Part shown: piece by piece, positions 18,763 to 27,297 of the stretch
Layout of the letters: the number at the start of each line of letters is the position of its first letter
Position numbering within the stretch: the stretch's first letter is position 1
NCBI GenBank assembly: GCA_947468275.1
Contig: CANIKO010000011.1
Location: 1-64,000, forward strand
Direction of reading: 5' to 3'
Source of the DNA: Bacteroidota bacterium
GTDB taxonomy: Bacteria > Bacteroidota > Bacteroidia > NS11-12g > UBA9320
Length of the DNA stretch: 64,000 bases
The notes under the pieces: generated by a model
The model's database searches: none
Seen by the model: the letters and a program-made list of their open reading frames with translations, nothing else
What the model was told of the DNA's origin: nothing
Translations under genes and position numbers: made by a program

Positions 18763-20199
18763 CTATTCGTCATCTAATGATAAGTCCTTAATTACACCTT
18801 GGGATAAATCTTTGGTATTTTTAACGCCTAATTTACGAAGATTTTCGGCTTGTGTAAGCAAATTACCACTTCCTGTTTTTAATTGTTTAAATGCGTCATC
18901 ATAAGCTTTTCCAGCCTGATCAATATTTTTCCCTACACGTTCCAAATTCTCAACAAAACCGACAAACTTATCATACAATAATCCACCTCGCTTGGCTATT
19001 TCTTCAGCATTGCGGTTTTGATCATCCCGTTTCCAAAGGTCGGCTATCATTTTAATAGCACTTACCAAATGGGTCGGACTAATTAATAAAATCCGCTTGT
19101 TATAGGCATAATGCCAAAGGTCTTCATCATCTCTCACCGCCTCTAAATAGGCCGGCTCTATTGGAATGAACATCATGGTAAAATCCAAACTTTTAACTAA
19201 CTCATCATATTTTTTCAAGCTCAGACTATCAATGTGGCTTCGCAATGAGCGGATGTGTTCTTTTAAAAACAGTTTTTGCTCATCAATATCATCTGAACTT
19301 GCATATTTTTCGTAAGCCACCAACGAAACTTTAGAATCAATTACCACTTTTCTATCATCGGGGTAAGTTAATACCACATCCGGTCTGAATATATTCCCAT
19401 GATCATCGCGATAGGATTCCTGTGTGGAATATTCACGTCCTTTTTCAAGTCCTGATTTTTCAAGGATTCGTTCCAAAATCACCTCGCCCCAATTTCCTTG
19501 CTTTTTGCTATCACCTTTTAAAGCTTTGGTTAAATCAGTGGCTTCTTTGCTTATCTTTTGGTTTAATTCTAAAAGCTCCTTTACTCTATCTCCCAATGAA
19601 AAACGCTCTTTACTTTCCTTGTCATAGGCTTCTTCCACTTTCTTTTTAAAGTTTTCTATATTTTCGGATAAGGGCTTTAAAATACTATCCATATTGGTTT
19701 TGTTTAACTCTGTAAATTTTTGTGTCTTCTCATCCAAAATGGTTTGAGCCATATTTTTAAACTCTATTTCAAACGTTTTTCGAGTTTCATCAATTTCCTT
19801 GCGAAGGGTGTTGAGTTTATCATTCAGTCCATCGTTTTGAGCTTTCAATTGCTGAATTACACCATAATGTTCAGTTATTAAACTGGCCTTTTCAACCAAT
19901 TCATTTTTGAATTTAGTAACTTCTTCTTCCTGTTTCCGAAAGGTTTCAATTGCATTTTCAAGACGAGCCTTATTCATACTTACTTCATCCGTAACCAAAA
20001 CTAATTGCTGTGATTTTTCAAGCAGATTTTTTTGGGTTTCCAACAAACTTTGGTTAGCCGCTTCTAATTTTTGAGATTCCAAAGCCAGTAGTGTTTGCCT
20101 TTGATTGTCCGAATTTTTATTAAGAATTGTGCTAATAATTGTGGCCAAAATTCCGCCACCTATTAACCCAATTACTAGCGATGTAAAGTCAAGATTCAT
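18763..20199 (-). CDS. rmuC: DNA recombination protein RmuC homologue
   Basis: This 478-residue protein has an N-terminal membrane anchor (LVIGLIGGGILATIISTIL). A long coiled coil covers about residues 35-230. The RmuC nuclease-like domain follows: KKQGNWGEVILERILEKSGLEKG, RPDVVLTYPDDRKVVIDSKVSL, FIPIEPAYLEA and SPTHLVSAIKMI. RmuC limits rearrangements at inverted repeats; the D-x-K core belongs to a restriction-endonuclease-like fold. It is a single gene. A TAAATTCG element ends 5 nt before the ATG, another case of a -7 box at the start codon. Confidence 0.92.
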   Translation of the reverse strand: MNLDFTSLVIGLIGGGILATIISTILNKNSDNQRQTLLALESQKLEAANQSLLETQKNLLEKSQQLVLVTDEVSMNKARLENAIETFRKQEEEVTKFKNELVEKASLITEHYGVIQQLKAQNDGLNDKLNTLRKEIDETRKTFEIEFKNMAQTILDEKTQKFTELNKTNMDSILKPLSENIENFKKKVEEAYDKESKERFSLGDRVKELLELNQKISKEATDLTKALKGDSKKQGNWGEVILERILEKSGLEKGREYSTQESYRDDHGNIFRPDVVLTYPDDRKVVIDSKVSLVAYEKYASSDDIDEQKLFLKEHIRSLRSHIDSLSLKKYDELVKSLDFTMMFIPIEPAYLEAVRDDEDLWHYAYNKRILLISPTHLVSAIKMIADLWKRDDQNRNAEEIAKRGGLLYDKFVGFVENLERVGKNIDQAGKAYDDAFKQLKTGSGNLLTQAENLRKLGVKNTKDLSQGVIKDLSLDDE

Positions 20200-20204
20200 A
20201 GCCG

Positions 20205-20212
20205 CGAATTTA
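20205..20212 (-). promoter_or_regulatory. -7-like element (TAAATTCG) abutting the rmuC start
   Basis: The minus strand reads TAAATTCG, then CGGCT, then the rmuC ATG. This is TAnnTTTG with one change (TTCG). The same TTCG form occurs upstream of the GbsR gene (34290-34297) and accB. No clear -33 box is visible. Confidence 0.35.
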
Positions 20213-20289
20213 GGATGTTAGTAATTTAAGATGTTAGGATGTTGAGAAATTTCCATTTAGTCTAATCTTCAAATCGTATAATCCTTTGT

Positions 20290-21762
20290 ATGTTCGCAGC
20301 CATGAAGCCGGAAATAATACTGTTGGTCATTGGACTTTATTTTTTAATGTTGGTTACCATCTCTTGGTATACTTCCAAAAATGCGGATTCAAAAGCCTAT
20401 TTCATTGGAAATAAAAAATCTATTTGGTGGCTAGTTGCCTTGGGAATGATAAGTGATAGCCTTAGCGGGGTTACTTTCATTTCGGTTCCTGGTAATGTGT
20501 TTGGCGAAAAGTTCAGTTATATGCAAGTAGTATTTGGCTATGTGATTGGCAATTTTATTACGGCGTATGTTTTACTCCCACTATATTATCGACTCAATCT
20601 TACTTCCATTTACAGTTATCTTGGTCAGCGCTTTGGTGAAATCTCTCAAAAAACCGGTTCGTTTTATTTTTTATTAAGCCGAACATTAGGAGCCGCTGCT
20701 CGTCTTTATTTGGCTGCCGGGGTTTTACAAACCTATTTATTTCAACCATTTGGAATTCCATTTCCCGTATCAGTTATGATTATTATTGGGCTAATATTAA
20801 TTTACACCTATCGTGGCGGAATACGATCGTTAGTTTTTACAGATGCTTTACAATCGGTATTTTTATTGGCAGCTTTAGGACTCACTCTGTTCAATTTATT
20901 TAATTATATCAACTGGGATACGACTTGGAATTTAGTAGTACAAAACCAATACAACCAAGTATTTGTATGGGATTGGTTGCCCAAAAATAATTTCTTTAAA
21001 ATGATATTGGGCGGCGTATTCATTGCCGTAACCATGACCGGAATGGATCAAAACATGATGCAAAAAAATCTGAGTTGCAAAAACATAAGCGAAGCACGTA
21101 AAAATATTTTATCCTACAATAGCACCCTTATTTTTATCAATTTCTTTTTTCTAAGCCTTGGTGTTTTGTTGTATGTATTTGCCATTCAAAAAGGCATTGG
21201 ATTGCCTATGAAACCAGATGGAAAAATTGCCACCGATGGAGTATTTCCATTGATGGCTTTTAATCATTTGGGTAGTTGGGCCGGGTTAATTTTCATAGTG
21301 GGGTTAACGGCTGCCACCTTTAGCAGTGCCGATTCGGTGCTTACCACCCTTACGACTAGTTTTTGTATTGATTTTTTAAAGGTAAACCCCGAAGAGGTAG
21401 AATCGCAAACCAACAAAAACCGCCGACATATTATTCATGTGCTTTTTGCAGTAGCCATTTTAATAAGCATTTTACTCATCCAAAAACTAAATAGCGGGGC
21501 CATTATCACTACCATCCTTACAGTTGCGGGATACACTTACGGGCCATTACTGGGTATGTTTTCATTTGGTATTTTTACTAAGATTAATATCAGCGAACGT
21601 GGGGTAATTGCGGTTTGTATTATTGCGCCTATTCTCACCTATTTCATTGATATGTATTTGCCACAAGTTACCGGTGGCTTTCAATTAGGATTTTTGAACT
21701 TGCCGGTTAATGGAGCTTTGACCTTCATGGGATTGTGGATGTTGAAGAAAAAAGAGGGCTAA
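20290..21762 (+). CDS. Sodium:solute symporter family protein
   Basis: This 490-residue membrane protein with about 13 helices belongs to the SSS (LeuT-fold) family. Signatures are SWYTSKNADSKAYFIGNKKS, SDSLSGVTFISVPGNVFG, TYRGGIRSLVFTDALQS and TAATFSSADSVLTTLTTS, the last containing conserved sodium-site residues. It should take up a small solute with Na+; the substrate cannot be assigned. ATG 20290 gives MFAAM; ATG 20302 (MKPEIILL) is equally plausible, because a CCTTTG sequence immediately before 20290 resembles a -7 box. It is divergent from rmuC. Confidence 0.88.
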   Translation: MFAAMKPEIILLVIGLYFLMLVTISWYTSKNADSKAYFIGNKKSIWWLVALGMISDSLSGVTFISVPGNVFGEKFSYMQVVFGYVIGNFITAYVLLPLYYRLNLTSIYSYLGQRFGEISQKTGSFYFLLSRTLGAAARLYLAAGVLQTYLFQPFGIPFPVSVMIIIGLILIYTYRGGIRSLVFTDALQSVFLLAALGLTLFNLFNYINWDTTWNLVVQNQYNQVFVWDWLPKNNFFKMILGGVFIAVTMTGMDQNMMQKNLSCKNISEARKNILSYNSTLIFINFFFLSLGVLLYVFAIQKGIGLPMKPDGKIATDGVFPLMAFNHLGSWAGLIFIVGLTAATFSSADSVLTTLTTSFCIDFLKVNPEEVESQTNKNRRHIIHVLFAVAILISILLIQKLNSGAIITTILTVAGYTYGPLLGMFSFGIFTKINISERGVIAVCIIAPILTYFIDMYLPQVTGGFQLGFLNLPVNGALTFMGLWMLKKKEG

Positions 21763-21923
21763 AATCTTCAAAGTTTATTAATCGACAAGCAGAAGCATTT
21801 CTAATTTTGCCAATTTCTACAACTAAAATCTTAAAGGTTTGATAGAATCAAAAAATAATTTTTTACTGATAAAATAACCAAAATTTAAGCAAACTGTTTT
21901 ATTCTTAAATTAACAATTGAACC

Positions 21924-22018
21924 ATGGCAAAAGAACAAATTTAAGAACTTCATAAATAATCGTTTCAGGAACTGTCAAGTTTAAATCGAATTAAGAAATT
22001 CGAGATAAATTTAATTTA
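21924..22018 (+). pseudogene. Remnant of an antitoxin-like gene
   Basis: ATG 21924 opens MAKEQI and then hits TAA. The same frame continues through further stops as ELHK, SFQELSSLNRIKKFEINLI, ending right before the toxin remnant's ATG. The MAKEQI...SFQEL pattern and the position suggest the antitoxin of a RelE/ParE pair. The resemblance is weak and rests mainly on the neighbour. Confidence 0.35.
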
Positions 22019-22208
22019 ATGCCTTATAAGGTTTCAATTCTTTCAGAGGCGGAACTTTATATTGAAAATGCTTATACTTGTATGAAAGAAAAATGGATTA
22101 GTTGATTCCTTTTTTACTAGATTAAATAATTCAGTATTTTTTATTTCTGCTAATCCATTGAATTGTAGAGAAATTTATGAAAACGTGAGACGATTCATCA
22201 TAAAATAA
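22019..22208 (+). pseudogene. RelE/ParE-family toxin pseudogene with frameshift
   Basis: From ATG 22019 the frame reads MPYKVSILSEAELYIENAY and on to KEKW, stopping at 22103-22105. Restoring one A in the A-run at 22089-22093 shifts into a frame that continues GLVDSFFTRLNNSVF, then SANPLNCREIYENVRRFIIK, ending at TAA 22206. This is the order of a ParE/RelE toxin: PYKV strand, EAELxIExAY helix, NP...Y..IYENVRR block. The usual protein is about 95 residues, so the C-terminal strands are lost too. It lies in a 554-bp gene-free gap (21763-22316); the rest of the gap shows nothing recognisable. Confidence 0.6.
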
Positions 22209-22316
22209 TTTTCACACAAATGAAATTACAGATTTTAGGAGTTTAGACATTTTAAAAAACAATCAAAAATTTTAAAGATAAGAGTTCAAACTTTACCCCA
22301 AACACATCTTCTATAA

Positions 22317-23345
22317 TTAATTTATTGCCAAATCCGATGCTTTCATATAATCATACACTTCTTTGGAAATGCCACTAATCACGCTCGGAAGAGTTTCTGA
22401 ATTTTGGCCTTTGGTCATTACTGTTAAAAGGTAGGTTATATTATTTAAATATATAAGTCCTGACTCATGAAGTTGCTTACTGGTTGAATCCCACATTTCA
22501 CCAAACTTGTGAACCACCACTGTATTTTTTGGAACCCCGTTTACTATTCCTAAATTAAAATCACTTTCTTTTAATAACTCTAAAGCTAATTCAGAATTTT
22601 CACGGTTTAAATAGGTGGCATTATAAAGAACTATTAATAACATAGAATACTCATTAACTGTCATCTTAAAATCTTTATTGCCTTCCTTTGGACCTTGTAT
22701 TTTAAGGTCGGTAAATACTTTATTGAAGGCAGCCATGTTGGCTCCATCCTTTAATAAAAAGGTGGCATTATTATCGGAATAGGAAATCATATACTTTAAT
22801 AATTGACGGATAGAATATTTTTGGCCTTGCACTATATGTTTTGAATTATAGGTCTGGTCAGGAATAAATTCTTTAGGTGAATCGAATGACAACTTTTTAT
22901 CCAACAATCCGGGTTGAGATTCTGACATTTTTAAATAGGTGAGCAAGCCAACTACCTTGAGCAATGAACCTGGATAATATTCTTCAGAACTATTAATACT
23001 CATCCAATTTCCTTCCCCAAAAACCCTTAAATAAATTGAAATTGAACTAAGATTTTTTGAAACTTTATAGTTATTAATAAGCCCGATTAATTTTTCTTTC
23101 AAATTTTCATATTGGCCAGATTCACAACTCGACTCAGCATAAACAATGGGCTTTATAAGCTTATACCCATCTAATCTATCAATGTTTAATTTACAAGATG
23201 AAGAAACTTCAGCAGTTTCAGGACCTGTTGAAGCATGATTCCCATAAACATCAGAGCGAAGATAATCGGTAGCGAAATAGGTTACAACTGAACAGCCTGC
23301 CAAAATCACAAGAGCATAACCAAAACTTAATCTAGGAGCGAACAT
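22317..23345 (-). CDS. Class A beta-lactamase-like serine hydrolase, lipoprotein
   Basis: This 342-residue protein has a lipobox (LAGC, Cys18) and the penicillin-recognising fold. The nucleophile is S127-L-L-K130, the second motif is S190-D191-N192, and the third is K280-F-G282 in place of the usual KTG. I could not identify the omega-loop glutamate that deacylates beta-lactams. It may therefore be a peptidase or penicillin-binding-type protein rather than a resistance enzyme. It is anchored at the membrane facing the periplasm. It lies just downstream of the NagZ/serine-hydrolase fusion, another penicillin-recognising enzyme, about 130 nt away on the same strand. Confidence 0.8.
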   Translation of the reverse strand: MFAPRLSFGYALVILAGCSVVTYFATDYLRSDVYGNHASTGPETAEVSSSCKLNIDRLDGYKLIKPIVYAESSCESGQYENLKEKLIGLINNYKVSKNLSSISIYLRVFGEGNWMSINSSEEYYPGSLLKVVGLLTYLKMSESQPGLLDKKLSFDSPKEFIPDQTYNSKHIVQGQKYSIRQLLKYMISYSDNNATFLLKDGANMAAFNKVFTDLKIQGPKEGNKDFKMTVNEYSMLLIVLYNATYLNRENSELALELLKESDFNLGIVNGVPKNTVVVHKFGEMWDSTSKQLHESGLIYLNNITYLLTVMTKGQNSETLPSVISGISKEVYDYMKASDLAIN

Positions 23346-23474
23346 TTAATAGTGTAGACGTAAAATTTAATTAATGCGTTTAAAGAATACGAAAACAATT
23401 TGATAATAATTATCACTAAAAATTAAGGGGTGATTTAGGAAATGAAATTTATCAAATTATTGACCAACTCTCAT

Positions 23475-26363
23475 CTACTTCACTGCTTCATAGATAACAT
23501 CCATTATATCCGTTCTCACATTTTTGGTAATTAATGTGCGGTTATCAGCGGTTGGATTAATTCTGTTAGATAAAAATACAAATATTAATCCATTATCAGG
23601 ATCTACCCAAATACAGGTGCCTGTGAAGCCCGTATGCCCAAAACAATTATTGGACGCCATATGCGATGCTGGGGTTGATTTTCCGGGAGTATTTTCAGGC
23701 TTATCAAATCCTAAACCACGTCGGCTGTCTGCACTTTGGCGTTTAGTAAATTCTAGAACGGTGCTTTGCTTTAAAAAGCGTTTGCCGTTATAAAACCCAT
23801 AATTCATAAGTAATTGGCCAATCTCGGCGAGTTCGTATGCATTGCTAAACAAACCTGCATGACCGCTAACTCCGCCCAATAATGCGGCCGAAGGATCGTG
23901 AACATATCCGTGTAATACGCCTTTGCGAAAATCAGGGTCTTTTTCAGTTGGAACTATCCTTTTTTTCGAAAATTTTTGTCTTGGATTAAAGGTCATTATA
24001 TCCAAGCCCATAGGTTTGTAAAAGGTTTCATCCATAAACGTTGCAAAACCTTTACTTGTAACCCGTTCAATCATTATTCGCAGCATGATCATCCCCAAAT
24101 CACTATATACATATTTACCTCTAGTGCCCAATGGCGAATTCGCAATTTGCACTAGCATACGCTGTTGGTAAAATTTATTTACATATATCCCTTCGTTTAT
24201 TTCATAACAAAATTCATCCGTTTTTTTATTGGACAAAACGCTGTCGCGCAATTCAGGATTATCTTTGAAGGTGAGATAAAAGGGAATAAAATCTTTGAGA
24301 CCTGCCTCGTGTACCAAAATTTGACGAATAGTGATATTTTGCTTGTCCGACCCTTTTAGTTCAGGTAAATAGTTAGCTAGAGTATCGTCGATATTAAGTT
24401 TTTTGTCATCGTAAAGTTTCATAATTGCCAAGGTTGTAGAGGCTATTTTGGTAACCGATGCCAAATCATACAATTGATCATTTTCAACCTTTGTTTTCTT
24501 GTCATACGTTTGATAACCGAATGATTCATTGTAAATAACCTGCCCATGCTGAGCCACTAAAACCTGGCATCCGGGAGTAGCTTTGCTTTCGATAGCACTT
24601 TTAACAATATCATTAATTTTTAGAAGTTTTTTATAGGTTTTGGTAACATAGTTAAGCGGTTGTAAAACATCTGATTTTTCAAATGTTTTACCATAACTCA
24701 ACGCATATTCTGTACCAACCGAAACACTTAGTTTAGCATCGGTTCGTTTCATGCCCCAAAGGGTTTTAGCCGCTGCTTGGTAGTATGGTTCATCGTCGCC
24801 AAAAGCATAAACAGTGGTTTTAAGGTCGGGAAAATTGCGCATAGAATATGGGTTTCCAAAACACACTACAGTAACATTAGTTTTTTCCTTAAGCTGGCTT
24901 ACCAGACTGCATAAATCCGGAGTAATTCCATAGTTATCCTTGGGGTATTTATTAATCTGATGCACCGCCACCACTACCATATCATACACTTCCAATTTGC
25001 TAACCATATTGGTGCAGTATACCACTCCAAATAATTTGTCAACTGAATAAATATCACATCCACCCAATTCTTTCATTTTATTTTCAAACCCGGTTGGCCC
25101 ATTTCCACCCAAGGCTATTACCGCCATTTTTTTATAGGGTTTTATGAATAATGGGATACAAACTGAATCATCCTTGGCCACACAAATTTCACTTTCTACC
25201 AATCTATTAAATAAACTTAGAGCATCGGTATTATTTAAATCTTTTACCAAATCAGTGTAATATTGATTGGTTACTAAATCCAAACCAGCAAATTCTTTAG
25301 CCCTTAATATTTTTTTAACTTTAGCATCTAAATCAGCCAAACTAAATCTCCCATCCAATATAGCAGCCTTGATTGTATCAATGGCCACAGGAACATTGGC
25401 AGGACAAAGTAATATATCGTTTCCCGCCAACAAAGCTTTCAATTCAATAGTGCCTTTGGGGAAATATTTAGAGGCCCCTTGCATATCCAAAGCATCGGTA
25501 AATGAAAGCCCTTTAAATCCCATTTCTTTTTTTAACAATCCATTAATGGCTTTAGGCGAAAGGGATATAGGCAAATTGGTGGTGGTATCAATAGCAGGCA
25601 TATACACATGGGCCGTCATTATACTCATCACTCCACTATCGATAAGGTATTTAAAAGGTTTTAATTCTATCGAATCAAGTCGGTGGCGGTTATGTGCTAT
25701 AATTGGTAAATCTTTATGCGAATCGGTTTTGGTATCTCCATGTCCAGGGAAGTGCTTGGCACAAGCTATAATGCCTTCATCCTGCAAGCCCTTTGCATAT
25801 TTCCAACCTTTGCGAGCTACGTTCATTGGATCTTCGCCAAACGAGCGGAAATTTATAACTGGATTATCGGGATTATTATTTACGTCGATTACTGGAGCAA
25901 AATTGACATGGATTCCCAACCGTTTACATTGTTTTCCAATGTCACGGCCCATTTTGTATATTAGCGATTCATCCTGTATTCCTCCTAATCCAATTTGATA
26001 GGGATATTGAATGGTGTTGTCCAATCGCATGGACACCCCCCATTCTCCATCAATAGCTACCAACAATGGCACATCGGCCAGGGATTGATATTTCTGACCT
26101 AAAAGAAGAAGATTTTGAGGATCAGTTTTAAAAAATATAATACCACCTACTTTATATTTTGAGACTAAAGTATCTACTAAATCTAGGTGATTTATTCCTT
26201 TTGACGGCCGCACTTCTACCATCATAAGCTGCGCTATTTTCTGCTCAAGACTTAGTCTTGAAAAGGTTTCATTGACCCACGAGTCTTTATGAATACCTTT
26301 TAAAGGTTTGTTTTCAAAAAAAGCAATAACACAAAAAAGTGCAAGTAATAATCCCCAACGCAT
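23475..26363 (-). CDS. NagZ-like beta-N-acetylglucosaminidase fused to a serine hydrolase
   Basis: This 962-residue exported protein has two enzymes in one chain. Residues about 35-370 are a glycoside hydrolase family 3 domain. They contain the NagZ signature KHFPGHGDT (His204, His208, Asp210) and the nucleophile in FTDALDM (Asp290). Residues about 385-560 resemble a GH3 C-terminal domain. Residues about 580-962 are a beta-lactamase/class C PBP-like domain, with S636-V-T-K639, the Y-S-D motif in YVYSDLGMIML and HTGFTGTC. It should cut N-acetylglucosamine from peptidoglycan fragments and may cleave peptides or esters with its second domain. This fusion is known in Bacteroidota. The N-terminus is a signal peptide or anchor, so it works in the periplasm, unlike cytoplasmic NagZ. 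Confidence 0.9.
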   Translation of the reverse strand: MRWGLLLALFCVIAFFENKPLKGIHKDSWVNETFSRLSLEQKIAQLMMVEVRPSKGINHLDLVDTLVSKYKVGGIIFFKTDPQNLLLLGQKYQSLADVPLLVAIDGEWGVSMRLDNTIQYPYQIGLGGIQDESLIYKMGRDIGKQCKRLGIHVNFAPVIDVNNNPDNPVINFRSFGEDPMNVARKGWKYAKGLQDEGIIACAKHFPGHGDTKTDSHKDLPIIAHNRHRLDSIELKPFKYLIDSGVMSIMTAHVYMPAIDTTTNLPISLSPKAINGLLKKEMGFKGLSFTDALDMQGASKYFPKGTIELKALLAGNDILLCPANVPVAIDTIKAAILDGRFSLADLDAKVKKILRAKEFAGLDLVTNQYYTDLVKDLNNTDALSLFNRLVESEICVAKDDSVCIPLFIKPYKKMAVIALGGNGPTGFENKMKELGGCDIYSVDKLFGVVYCTNMVSKLEVYDMVVVAVHQINKYPKDNYGITPDLCSLVSQLKEKTNVTVVCFGNPYSMRNFPDLKTTVYAFGDDEPYYQAAAKTLWGMKRTDAKLSVSVGTEYALSYGKTFEKSDVLQPLNYVTKTYKKLLKINDIVKSAIESKATPGCQVLVAQHGQVIYNESFGYQTYDKKTKVENDQLYDLASVTKIASTTLAIMKLYDDKKLNIDDTLANYLPELKGSDKQNITIRQILVHEAGLKDFIPFYLTFKDNPELRDSVLSNKKTDEFCYEINEGIYVNKFYQQRMLVQIANSPLGTRGKYVYSDLGMIMLRIMIERVTSKGFATFMDETFYKPMGLDIMTFNPRQKFSKKRIVPTEKDPDFRKGVLHGYVHDPSAALLGGVSGHAGLFSNAYELAEIGQLLMNYGFYNGKRFLKQSTVLEFTKRQSADSRRGLGFDKPENTPGKSTPASHMASNNCFGHTGFTGTCIWVDPDNGLIFVFLSNRINPTADNRTLITKNVRTDIMDVIYEAVK

Positions 26364-26454
26364 ATCAATAATTTAAAGGCAATTTTAGCCCCAAAAGACT
26401 TTTAGAAGCCAATTTACTTATCAACGGGCGTTGATGAAGGTATAGTATGAAAAA

Positions 26455-26922
26455 TTATAAATTTTCTAAGGATTTTTTAACCTCAGCTAAATTTGGTAAT
26501 TCGCCGGCATTTTCAAGCACTTCGGCATACTGAATAATCCCATCCTTATCAATTACAAAAGCGCCGCGTTTTGAAACTCCGTGCATCCATCCAGCAAAGT
26601 TTTCATAAAGACAATGATAAGAAGTTGAAATAGTTTTGTTAAAATCAGAGAGAAGTGAAAAATTAAGGTGTTGCTCTTCTTTGAATTTTTTTAATGAAAA
26701 CGGCATATCTACCGAAATGCCTATGACCTCAGCATTTAGATTATTAAATAAAGAAATTTCATCCCTTACAGAACAAAGTTCGGCCGTGCATATTGAAGTA
26801 AAAGCGGCAGGAAAAAATAAAAGAACGACAGATCTTCCTCTAAAATCAGAAAGATTAACTAAATTCTTTTCAGTATCATGAGATTGAAACTCCGGGGCAG
26901 GTTGACCAATTTGTAAAGGCAT
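26455..26922 (-). CDS. Peroxiredoxin (AhpC/TSA superfamily, PrxQ/AhpE-like)
   Basis: This 155-residue thiol peroxidase reduces H2O2 and organic peroxides. The peroxidatic cysteine is Cys45 in P38-A-A-F-T42-S-I-C45. Cys50, five residues on, is placed like the resolving cysteine of PrxQ/BCP. The fold is otherwise typical: GQPAPEFQ, LSDFRG, SLLSDFNK and RGAFVIDKDGII. It is probably cytoplasmic, as no signal peptide is visible. It is a single gene between the NagZ fusion and the divergent feoAB operon, an iron-transport context where peroxide defence makes sense. Confidence 0.9.
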   Translation of the reverse strand: MPLQIGQPAPEFQSHDTEKNLVNLSDFRGRSVVLLFFPAAFTSICTAELCSVRDEISLFNNLNAEVIGISVDMPFSLKKFKEEQHLNFSLLSDFNKTISTSYHCLYENFAGWMHGVSKRGAFVIDKDGIIQYAEVLENAGELPNLAEVKKSLENL

Positions 26923-27057
26923 AATATATTTAAGTTTTGTTACTTTAATTTTAAACGTTTTTAATTACGAATTGTTTGGATAAAACTATTTCAAATAAAA
27001 TATATTATTTGCGATAGATGACTTTTGTCACTATTTAGAAAAAGACTAAATAAGCAT

Positions 27058-27065
27058 TAACTTTG
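27058..27065 (+). promoter_or_regulatory. -7 element (TAACTTTG) of feoAB
   Basis: An exact TAnnTTTG match ends 10 nt before the feoA start codon TTG 27076. A weak TTTA box (27034-27037) lies 20 nt upstream. The predicted leader is only about 5 nt. No Fur box was convincing. Confidence 0.5.
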
Positions 27066-27075
27066 CCACCGCAAT

Positions 27076-27297
27076 TTGAAACTTTCCGATTTAAAAAAGG
27101 GGCAATCCGCCGAAATTATTTCCTTTGAAAAGGACGATCTAAAACTTAAGTTTTATGAGATGGGATGCCTACCAGGAGAAAAAATAACTTTGGAATTAAT
27201 TGCGCCCATGGGCGACCCCATTGCCATCAACATTGGAGGTTATTTGCTCAGTCTAAGAAAAAAAGATGCCAAAAATATTAAGGTAAAAATATATTGA
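27076..27297 (+). CDS. feoA: Ferrous iron transport protein A
   Basis: This 73-residue SH3-like protein works with FeoB in Fe2+ uptake. It has the family pattern LSDLKKGQSAEIISF, then KLKFYEMGCLPGEKITLELIAPMGDPIAI and GGYLLSLRKKDAKNIKV. The start is TTG 27076, because the frame has a stop at 27058 and no ATG before the conserved domain. The stop codon overlaps the feoB start (TTGA, 27294-27297), so the two are translationally coupled. Confidence 0.92.
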   Translation: MKLSDLKKGQSAEIISFEKDDLKLKFYEMGCLPGEKITLELIAPMGDPIAINIGGYLLSLRKKDAKNIKVKIY

